DNA from: Sebastes aleutianus
Taxonomy: Eukaryota; Chordata; Actinopteri; Perciformes; Sebastidae
Assembly: GCA_916700875.1 (NCBI GenBank)
Contig: CAKAKS010000295.1
Span: 1 to 64,000 of the forward strand
DNA: 64,000 bases
Reading direction: 5' to 3'
Shown in pieces: positions 52,113-61,917 of this stretch (positions within the stretch are counted from its first letter, which is position 1; every line of letters starts with the position of its first letter). The notes below the pieces were generated by a model. The model was not told where the DNA came from and made no database searches. It saw only the letters and a list, made by a program, of their open reading frames with translations. A program made the translations under genes and the position numbers.

Positions 52113-52603
52113 GAGAGGTAAAGCAGCTGTGGACAGGAGCAGCAGAAAAACGTATTTCAGCCATCTAAAAGAAACAAACTAATATTTGTTTAGGTGTACA
52201 CTATATTTAGAATATTTTCTCTGCTTTACCTCTCCATCAGACAGCCCTTTCTGACGGGAACTGAAGCCGTTATATCGCTCTCTTCAAAGCCACCAGACTC
52301 CATTCACAAAACCAGTCATTTTCCCTCTCAGAACACAGGAGTAGCTGGTCTACTGCTGCATCCATCGGTTAGTTAGTTTGTGTTATTGTGTGACTTTCTG
52401 ATCTGAACTAACGTGGCGTTCACAGCAGTACATCGCTTAGCTTCCTGCCGGTACTCCTGTCTGCTTCTCCTGACTGGGAGCACGCTGACCACCATCTAAG
52501 TTACTGTATTAATACACTGACTATAAGGATGTATAGATACTGTATTAATACACTGACTATAAGGATGTATATATACTGTATTAATACACTGACTATAAGG
52601 ATG
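52113..52603 (+). pseudogene. Relic of a third NLR gene (NLR-C) intron
   Basis: Matches the unique part of NLR-B intron 2 (27,860-28,290) and intron 3: the right arm of the TIR element, then the unique GTGTGACTTTCTGATCTGAA and ACGTGGCGTTCACAGCAG sequence, and the TATTAATACACTGACTATAAGG repeats. No exon is retained. It stands where the N-terminal introns of the gene after promoter P3 would be, so it is what is left of a deleted NLR gene. Confidence 0.75.
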
Positions 52604-52727
52604 TACAGACGTGGACAAAATTGTTGGTACCCTTCCGTTAAAGTTTCATTAGTTTGTTTTTTTAAATGATTCTGTTGAACCATAATTCAAAAGCAATGTC
52701 TGATTTTCATTAGTTAATTACACTTGT
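52604..52727 (+). mobile_element. Tc1-like transposon end fragment
   Basis: TACAGACGTGGACAAAATTG followed by TTGGTACCC is a familiar Tc1/mariner end in fish. It starts at the TA of GGATGTA, the same position in the intron repeat where the other TA-element entered at 31,273. Only the left end remains. Confidence 0.65.
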
Positions 52728-53455
52728 GGCCGGTTCAGACTACGGTATATTAAGACAGCGGTGCCGGAGAGTGTGTATTGTCGGAGCAGTTGACCGACGT
52801 GTAGTCTGTCATGTGTCGCTGCCAATTCACGACAAGAATTTATGACCTCTCAATCATCTAATCTGGCATAGTGACCATCGTAACCATAAAAATACCGTGT
52901 AGTCTGATCCTGGCATTACACTCACGTATAGAGGACCAAGCAAAACATGCTGACTTGATTCAGACATATTTGGACAAACAAAAATGTAAAGGAGGATGTA
53001 CGCTGTCACGCAACAGCCAAACAATAAATATTCTTCTTCTTCTTTTTCTTCTTTGTCTCCTTTGTCTTCTTCGTCTTCTTCTTCATCTTTTTCTTTTTAG
53101 GAAATCTGCCTTCCCTTGCATGAAAATAAACAGAACAATAGGTCCAGTCCTGTTCCAAACTTCCTCAACTGGCTTTGTGGGCTAATAGTCCCGATGGTGG
53201 CGCTACAGCAACCGTTTAAAACTTTGAAAATGCATAGCAAATCAGTGGTAACATTTGCAACTTTCACCAAAATGTAGGCCCAAGTGAGCAGAAATGTTCA
53301 GATGCTTCGAGCTGGCACTGGCATTTTTAAAAACAGTGGGAACAAGTGCTTAACCCTGAGTGTCCTAATGATGTTTGGCAGGAAGCCGAGTAAAACATTT
53401 TATTTTATTTTATTACAAACAAAAAAATCACTTGAACTATGAGCTCAGGACTCAG

Positions 53456-53501
<46 letters not shown>

Positions 53502-53504
53502 CAG
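52728..53504 (+). other. Intergenic or intronic sequence before the first visible arhgap1 exon
   Basis: It holds an unclassified repeat-like stretch (CCGGTTCAGACTACGG...), a pyrimidine-rich (CTT)n block at 53,032-53,100 that ends in TTTTTAG but is not followed by a recognisable exon, and a (TG)n tract at 53,457-53,499. No arhgap1 N-terminal coding exon was found. Confidence 0.5.
53457..53500 (+). repeat. (TG)n microsatellite at arhgap1 3' splice site
   Basis: About 42 bp of TG directly before TTTCAG of the exon at 53,505, replacing the usual polypyrimidine tract. Confidence 0.9.
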
Positions 53505-56500
53505 AGACAGATATCTCCCAGCGCTTTGACGCTGGCTCTCCCCACCTGCCATGGGACCATCCCTACTATGACATCGCCAGGCATCAGATCATTGAAGTGG
53601 CAGGTCAGTCCTCCAGTCTCTTCACTCCCATCCCCACTGTGACATTGATAGTTGACTTTATCTTTTACCATTACTTCTTCAGACTAAAATGTTAATTTGC
53701 AGAAGTTGGACTGCTTGTCATGTTTTTTTTAACAGAAGGTAATACAGTGAAAGTAAAAAGGTAATGTTGAATCCCTGTCTGTCTTTCTGTGTGTCCCTAG
53801 GTGATGATAACTTTGGCAGGAAGGTGATAGTGTTTAATGCATGCAGGATGCCTCCTCAGCACCAGCTGGACCATCACAAGCTGCTGATGTAAGAACTAAA
53901 ATCTAAATTATAATATACCTACCATATATATATCTGTCTGATGGTGGTACACCGAGGTGCGCAGCTGTTTCAGTCTCAGTTGAGTGCTCAGGCCCTGCAT
54001 GACCTTTGACATGAAGGCAGTCAGGATTTCCTTCACTATGCCGACTCTAGAAAACAACTGGACGTGGTAGGTTCTCCACTACTCCAGCTCTCCAGGCTCA
54101 CCTTGCTCCCGGTGTCTGATTTGAACCGGGATGCGATGTGCGTCAACCCTCTCGTGAGCCCAACACAAGGTGACCCAAAAGCAGGGTGCACTGGAGCCCG
54201 AGGCAGCTGCATAGAGATGTCTCTCTCAGGGCATTCACGGGCCAAATGCAGGCGTAGCACTGTAGGCTGTTGTGGTTAGGTGGTGGGTGATGCCTTTGCG
54301 GAAGGGTTGGCCTTTCTGGCTGGACTCTGACTCTCTGAGGGGATCCAGCTTGAGTGGACAGCATCATCTGCTGGACAACCTGATGATTCTCCAGCAGTGC
54401 AACGTCGATGGGTGCAGTGTGAGCAGCGTACCTTTTAGCATCAAAAAGCAGTGCACTGATGAATCGGTCCAGTAACACTCGTCCTAGCAGGAGGCGGCCC
54501 GGCCTCTTCAGCCAACTAGTTCTTAGTGAGGCGCATCAATTCAGCCACCTGGGACCGAGCTGGTTGGGCCGGGTCATAGTACCAGGAACGGACGCACTGG
54601 ACTCGGACCGGCAGACTGCAACCATACCGGGTCATGATCGGGGCCTTTTAGATTTTCTTCTGGATTAATTGAGTCCTGTTTTTCAACTGTACAGTCAGTT
54701 TGGAGCCAAAGAAAGGGGTGAAAATGTTTGTGAGCAACAAGCACCAGGCCATCGCAGGAGCAGGAGCACCAGTTGAAATCCTAGAAAGATATCAGCTGGG
54801 TTTACTGAAACATCTGTCCGATGAATCTGTCTTTTGCGGTGGTTCACATTTTTAAACAACTTCACTGTACCTTGTGTCAACTCTGACATGAAATTATTCT
54901 GATCGCTCCCCTTTTTTTCTGCAATTCTACAAAGCATGTTTCGCATTTATTAACTGTTTGACTATAGAGAGTGACATTTTGAGTAAAGGGAGGGAAGTAA
55001 TATACAATAAAGGTCCTTGGAATCAAACCAGGGATATCATTGTAACATAGTCGATGTCTTGACTCAGTATGAAGCAACAGGACATGTTTCTTTCAGAAGT
55101 CTTTTAAGGGAACTGTTTTTTTTCCAAAGTGTCTCAATAACTTCTGTGAAGGGGAAACAAATGCCACAAATGTTTTTTTTTCTTCACCATACGGCCTGAC
55201 TGCTTCTGTAACATGCTGAAACACTAAGAAGGTTGCTGAAAATGCAGTGCCTTGGTAAACCTGGACCAGAATATGGAGTCCAGTTGAAATACACACTTAT
55301 CTATTGAAATGACAATGAATTTGTTTTATTTATTTTTTTGCAGGTATCTTAAAGGAACACTGGATCAGTATGTTGAAAGTGACTACACTCTGATCTATTT
55401 CCATCACGGGCTGACCAGTGAAAACAAACCCTCTCTCGGCTGGCTACGAGACGCATACAGGGAGTTTGACAGAAAGTAAGCTCGATAACATCACTGGACA
55501 TGTGCACTGACCGTCATATCAGAACTGACTGAAGCCTTAGTCTTTCGTAAATCCTTCACTTTGATCTGTTTCAAATCAACACTTTGGACCCTATTTTCAT
55601 GGTAGCACAATGACCAGTGCAAACAGCGCTTGACTTTGCCATTCTGTGTGGTATTTTGGTACCATGCACAGAGCGCATGGTGTACAGGTGTAAGGAGAGG
55701 AACCAAACACACCAATACATGAATCAAAATAGCAGGTGTGCTTTGAGATTTTCTCTTGCCTTGACGGCCTTGTCCATTGTATCCTCCTTGTAGGATTGTA
55801 TAAAATGGTCTTTTGAAGAAAGCAAAACTTTCAATTTGAGTTTATGACACTACAATGTAAGATGTACTTATCATGTTTTAGATCACTGGAATATCTGCTG
55901 TCGTTCTACATTTTTGCGAAATGAGTGGTATTTATGGAAAGATAAGAAAAGAACATGACCAAGCAGAAAAACAGATGTAGAAATTTTAAAAGCACACTGT
56001 CAAAGGTTGTTTTAAAGTGAGGAGTACAGTGGATTTCCCCCTAAAGTAAAAATGAAAACGACTGCATGCCTCAGTAAAATGAGCGGAAAAACAGCATACA
56101 ACCACATACTCTGCTCCAGACACCTTATCCTTATCATCTGTATGTGTTTTCAGGTATAAGAAGAACATCAAGGCTCTGTATATCGTCCATCCCACCATGT
56201 TCATCAAGACGCTGCTGATCCTCTTCAAACCACTCATCAGGTTTGTTAAGCCATCATTTTATAATACTTTGCATGTTCACAGAACACTATGACTAGTCCT
56301 ATATAGGACACAATTGCAGGATAATTTTTGTAGTTTCAGACAGTTAAATAAAATTCACCTGTCATCTTTTTTTCACATAATGCAAAAGTCAAACTAGACT
56401 ATTGTTATGAAACTTGCTAAGAGTGGTGTATAGAACATTACAACACACAAGCTGTTGCACATAATGACCAATGTCTGCGTTGATACACATGAAAACTCTT

Positions 56501-59500
56501 TTTTTAGTGCTACACTTCCAAGCTGCTTCCGTGCTGCTGCAATTTTTGTTAATGACGGTTTAAAACTTGCCTGTGATTAAGTTATTAAAAACAGAGAATA
56601 GTATTAATGATGCTTTAAACTCATAAAACATGATAGTACATCAGGTACATCATACACGGTATCTGGTCATTTTCACTCATGTTATGGATCGTCTCCAAAT
56701 TGCATGGTATTGCCTAGCTCTTCTTCATGCCCCTTATCTTTCAACATAGTATAATATACTGTGGTAGCACAGAGTATTACTCTGTGGCCAGATTAGTCCT
56801 TCATGTGCTTCCACTGTGCATGTTTTCACTGTCAGCACTACATGATAAGACATGACTCTAGTAACATCTAGTGGCAGCTGTAGAAAACTACAAAAACACT
56901 GTCAAATATCTCTTTTTAAGCATATTACATACTGGGGTTTCAGATTTGCTGTTAAATACTGATGCAGGATATCTGCCTGTAACAAAGCTGAGGAACATCC
57001 ACATTAAGACACCAAGACCTTGAGGAACACCATAGAAAAAGCCATGCTGTGATTTGGGATCAAAAACGTTTGACATTTGGAGATTTCTGCAAGAATTGCA
57101 TTTTTCAACGATTGGATGGCGAGCACTTCTGTTGTGTAAACTGCTCAGAAACCCCCTTATTGTCAATCTAGCTAGGAAAGCCATCCATCCTCTGAATGCT
57201 CTAGGTCTCTAGTCTGATCCATGCATCCTCTGAATGCTCTAGGTCTCTAGTCTGATCCATCCATCCTCTGAATGCTCTAGGTCTCTAGTCTGATCCATCC
57301 ATCCTCTGAATGCTCTAGGTCTCTAGTTTGTGGCTGTAAAGTTTCATGAGGCTGTGATTATCCTAGAGGTCACCACAGGTCATTTTATACAGTGAGGTCA
57401 CGTTTAAAAAAATGGTCTCACTACAATGAAATGGCTCCTATGGGGACTAACATCATCACACATGAATACAGTTGGGCTCATTGGAGCCACAAGAGTCTCA
57501 GCTTTACAGTGATACCCAATTTATGTAATTCCAAGGTCCTGTTTATGGACCCCAGTATGCAGAAATATTCAAACACACCATTTGTATATTTAGAGTATAG
57601 GCAAAAAATAACACATTTATACTATATTCAAAAAAACTGCATGTGATTATCATAAAGTGGGCATGTCTGTAAAGGGGAGACTCATTGGTACCCATAGAAC
57701 CCATTTTCATTCACATATCTTGAGGTCAGAGGTCAAGGTCTTTGAATATATCACCATGTCAGTTTTTCCTCGCCAAAATTTCACGTAACTTCATAGTGTT
57801 ATTTAGGCATTAGTGAGAACAAAGCAGCGAATAAGAGAAATAAAACATTATTTTCTGATTGTTGCAATTAGCCATTATTTCCATTATCGATTAATTTAGT
57901 GATTATTTTCTTAGTAAATATATTTATAAAACATCAGAAAAAGGTGAAATTGAAACAGAATTGTGATTGTAATGTGTTTCTCCTGGTCTCCGGTGCAAAA
58001 CAAAAAGAAGGAACATTTAGTGGGAGTGAAGCAATATTCAGACGACACTTGAGGTGCAAACAAAACAACATGCAATACAAGGTGCAGACATGTACCTACG
58101 TATTACAGGACAACTATACAAAAGTTATAAAAAGTAGTGCAAGTAGCAGTCCCTGAGGATAAGCAATCAAACAATCATAATAGGAAAAACACGGGTAAAT
58201 TATCAAATGAATGATGGCTGAATACCTTTTAGCTGCTTCAGTTTTATGTCTTGTTATTGTGCATGCTGATTCACTGTCACCCAGCGATGGCTTATTGGGA
58301 CACTTGCAAAATGTAATAACGTTTTTTCTTATTTACAGCTACAATTGTAAGCTTATAGAGTCATGTGTTTACATTTTATCATCATCATTATAGCAGAAAA
58401 AGAATGGGGAAAATTCAACCCAGTTTCAATCCAGGATATTCCTATCATTCTCCTTTTTAAAACTAACAAGCTGAATGCAGCAAATGATAACCTAACTCTC
58501 TCTCTCTTTATTTGTAGTTTCAAGTTTGGCAGGAAGATCAACTATGTGAGCTATCTGAGTGAGCTGGAGGATGTGCTGAAGTGTGAGCAGCTGGTCATTC
58601 CTGCCCGTGTCAAAGAGTAAGAGCCGATGTCGGACTCCAGATTTTGCTCCACAAATAATACTTTTATTTCCACCCACAAATAATGTACAGTAAACCTACA
58701 CACATTTACTCTCCTTCAGGCACAATTAGTGTTGTTCATTTTTATAATGCACAAGTTATCTTTTAAAATCTGGTAATCTTTGTCTCTGTGTCAGGTACGA
58801 CAACAAGCTGAGAGCGTCTCTGAAACCGTCCGCCCAGCCTCCCATGTCTCCTCCTCACAGCCCTCCCCTCCCCAACCAGGTGTTCGGGGTGCCACTTGTA
58901 TTGTAAGTGACAAAATCCCTGCTGATTGACTGTTAGATTTATATATATATATACATGTATTGATTGATAACTACATTTACTTAAGTACTTCAAGGTACTT
59001 GTACTTAAATTGAGTATTTCCCTTTTATGTAACTTTATACTTCTGCTGTATCTCAGAGACAAATATTGTACTTTATACTTCACTACATGTGTCTGGCAGC
59101 TTTAGTTACTTTTCAGATTATAATTTATCACCTTCCTGTCCAGTGAAAACAGAAAAAATGAATTTGAATGTTTGTGTTAAATTGAAGGTTTCCTACGTCT
59201 TAAGCAATATAAAAACGTTACTGTTACTGTTAGCTAATATTATTTCGTAACTATTAGCTGCAAAAATGTAAAAATATAAGTGCAGCAGACATATTAATCC
59301 AGAAACATCAGATCTAATAGGAAAACCCTGACATGGAACACATTGACGCACAATGAACTCTTTAACTTTAGGTACATTTAGCTGACAATTAGGGCAAATT
59401 AATCACACATTTTAATCAAGTATTTAATACTCTTATCAACATGGTGGGCAAATATGCTGCTTTATGCAAACGTATGTATATATTTATTATTGGAAATCAA

Positions 59501-61917
59501 TTAACACAAAACAATGACAGATATTGTCCAGAAACCCTCACAGGTACTGCATTTAGCATACAAAATATGCTCAAATCATAACATGGCAAACTCAACAGCT
59601 GTCAGTGTGTCAGTGTGCTGACTTTACAGACATGCCCACTTTATGATAATCACATGCAGTTTGGGGCATAGTCAAGGGGAGACTCGTGGGTACCCATAGA
59701 ACCCATTTTCATTCACATATCTGGAGGTCAGAGGTCAAGGGACCCCAGTTTTGGAGCGTTATTTAGTGTTCTTTCCGACAAGCTATTATGGTATTTGTAT
59801 ACCAATGGATTCCTTAGGTTTTTCTAGTTTCATAGGATCTTCACTTTAGCTTTAAAACTGAGCCTGCAACTACCTAAAATTGCAAGTTGCGTTAATGTGT
59901 TAAAGCAATTAGTGGCGTTAAAATGATTTTGTGTAAATGCGTTAAATTTGACAGCCCTACTGATAATACTTTTACTTCAGTAAGGTTTTGAATACAGGAG
60001 TTTTACTTGCAGTGGAGCATTTTCATGGTGTGGTATTGGTATACTGTAGTAAAAGCAAAGGATCTGAAAACAGATTGCACTCACACCATTTGCTCTAAAT
60101 GTTAAATGCATGAAGTTTATAGATGGTAATGTTTTAAAGCCCCAGTCAGCTTATAATAACATCATTGGTCTAAGCTTGTTATCTTAACCACTGTGTATGT
60201 GTGTGTGTGTGTGTGTCAGGCTCAGACAGAGGAATCCAGATGATGACCTAGTTCCTGTGGTGATGAGAGACACCATTAGCTTCCTTTCAGAGCAAGGTGA
60301 CTCTTTTCTTGTTGTGATAGAAATACAAACATAATGCACTAATCAACTTTAACTGTAGATCGCCTCAGTGAATCGTTCTCTCATTAAGAACCGCCTTGTT
60401 GTTCTTCACTGTGTGTGTCAGGTTTGGAGATTGAAGGCATCTTCAGACGATCTGCCAACGTGACTCTGGTGAAGGAGGTCCAGCTCAGATACAATTCGGG
60501 TAGGATCAACATGCCTGTTTAACCAGTCGATTGAGCTTATGCGTTTAAGCACAAGGAAGCGCTCCAACTCCGTTGTTTTGTCTTTTTACTTCCTGTCTAC
60601 ACAGGAAGTGGGAAAGCGTCATGTTGTAAAAGATTGCTGCTTGTGTTCACCTTGCGCCTACATGTGTGTGTTTTGTAGGTGAGACGGTGAATTTCAGAGA
60701 GATAGAAGACGTCCACTTGGCTGCTGTGATTCTGAAGACATTCCTGAGGGAACTACCGGAGCCTCTGCTGACCTTCCAGCTCTACAACGACATTGTCAAC
60801 TTCACCTGTATGTTCAAACATTCAGCACTATTTTCCGTTTCATTATCAGAACAACACAAAACAATGACAGATATTGATCCAGAAACCCTCACAGGTACTG
60901 CATTTAGCATAAAACAATATGCTCACATCATAACATGGCAAACTGCAGCCCAACAGGCAACAACAGCTGTCAGTGTGTCAGTGTGCTGACTTGACTATGA
61001 CTTGCCCCAAACTGCATGTGATTATCATAAAGTGGGCATGTCTGTAAAGGGGAGACTCGTGGGAACCCATAGAACCCATTTTCACCCCTTTGAAAATGGC
61101 CATGGCAGTTTTTCCTCACCAAAATTTAGCGTAAGTTTAGAGAGTTGTTTAACCTCCTTCGCGACAACCTATTATAACACGGTTGGTACCGATGGATTCC
61201 TTAGATTTTGTAGTTTCACAAGACACCAGTATCTTCACTCTAGCTTTTAAAACTGAGACTCTACAACCTCTGAAAGATCGATTGTGTAAATGCATTAAAG
61301 AAATTAGTGGCGTTAAAGTGAATTTGCGTTATTATCGTGTTAACTTTGACTTATATTTGAAAACACTTGAAATCTGATTACTGACCTGCCGTTTATTATG
61401 CAGATTTACAGTAACCAAGTTACCACAGTGTATGCAAATGCGTCTGAAATCCTGTGTAACCTGATTTCTTATTTGTGGACATGTAAATGTACTGATTGAC
61501 ATCTACATCCTGAATGAGCTCTAATGATCAGTGGTGTTTGTGTTTGGTGTGTGCCAGCTGTATCCAGTGACAGCCAGGGGGAAATTATGAAGGCACTGGT
61601 AGAGTCGCTGCCAGAAGAAAACTATGCATCACTGCGATACCTCGTCACATTCCTGGCACAGGTACAGCTGATAGACTACACTTCCCACTAATTACCTTCC
61701 AGAACTTTTATATCATTACCAATAGTAACCTGTCTGTGTGTGTGTTTAGGTATCAGCCAACAGTGAAGTGAATAAGATGACCAACAGTAACCTGGCTGTG
61801 GTGTTTGGTCCTAATCTGCTCTGGGGGCGGGACAACGCCATGTCACTCAGCGCCATCGGGCCAATCAACAACTTCACCAGAGCCCTGCTGGACCAGCAGC
61901 ATCTGGTCTTTACCTAA
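53505..61917 (+). CDS. arhgap1: arhgap1: Rho GTPase-activating protein 1 (Cdc42GAP/p50RhoGAP)
   Basis: Eleven exons with GT-AG junctions and matching phases: 53,505-53,603; 53,801-53,888; 55,344-55,475; 56,154-56,240; 58,518-58,616; 58,795-58,902; 60,220-60,296; 60,422-60,499; 60,679-60,807; 61,558-61,661; 61,750-61,917 (TAA). The first five exons encode a BCH/CRAL-TRIO (Sec14-like) domain (HPYYDIARHQIIEVAG, YIVHPTMFIKTLLILFKPLI). Exon six carries a proline-rich SH3-binding linker (PPMSPPHSPPLPNQ). The RhoGAP domain has the arginine finger GIFRRSAN, KTFLRELPEPLLTF and KMTNSNLAVVFGPN. It stimulates GTP hydrolysis on Cdc42/Rho. The VHPTMFIKTLLILF segment favours arhgap1 over arhgap8. The N-terminal exon or exons with the start codon are not found here. 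Confidence 0.88.
54030..54620 (-). mobile_element. Ty3/gypsy-like gag fragment in arhgap1 intron
   Basis: On the minus strand LLDRFISALLFDAKRYAAHT resembles the capsid end of gypsy-type Gag, followed by a proline-rich linker, CYAC and, in another frame, HLARECPERD. Together these make a frameshifted CCHC zinc knuckle. It is a short, broken retroelement remnant with no LTR seen. Confidence 0.55.
57186..57334 (+). repeat. 38-bp tandem repeat, four units
   Basis: CATCCTCTGAATGCTCTAGG with TCTCTAGTCTGATCCATC repeats at 57,186, 57,224, 57,262 and 57,300, with a single-base variant (ATG/ATC) at one junction. It lies in the intron after the exon at 56,154. Confidence 0.9.
57640..57790 (+). mobile_element. 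hAT-like MITE fragment in arhgap1 intron
   Basis: Shares CTGCATGTGATTATCATAAA and CCCATAGAACCCATTTTCAT landmarks with 59,640-59,720 and 61,010-61,085. Ends degenerate. Confidence 0.6.
59390..59959. mobile_element. Long hAT-like MITE in arhgap1 intron
   Basis: The right end ATTTGACAGCCCTA is well kept; the left end TTAGGGCAAATTAATC is degraded. The interior shares the TATTGTCCAGAAACCCTCAC and GTGTGCTGAC landmarks with the shorter NLR elements, so this looks like a fuller member of the same family. Confidence 0.65.
60193..60216 (+). repeat. (TG)n tract at arhgap1 RhoGAP exon acceptor
   Basis: About 24 bp of TG directly before CAG of the exon at 60,220, again in place of a pyrimidine tract. 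Confidence 0.8.
60839..61352. mobile_element. hAT-like MITE in arhgap1 intron
   Basis: Another family member with CCAGAAACCCTCACAGGTAC and GCCCAACAGGCAACAACAGC. It ends near GTTATTATCGTGTTAACTTTGA. The 107-codon frame at 60,666-60,989 is real exon sequence only up to 60,807; the rest is this element. Confidence 0.65.

Noticed and set aside
53032..53100. Strong pyrimidine tract and TTTTTAG as an acceptor for an arhgap1 first exon
   Set aside because: The sequence after it has no donor or recognisable coding match, and the tract looks like a reversed GAA-type repeat tail.
60666..60989. A 107-residue protein
   Set aside because: Only the part up to 60,807 is a real arhgap1 exon; the remainder reads through the donor into a MITE.
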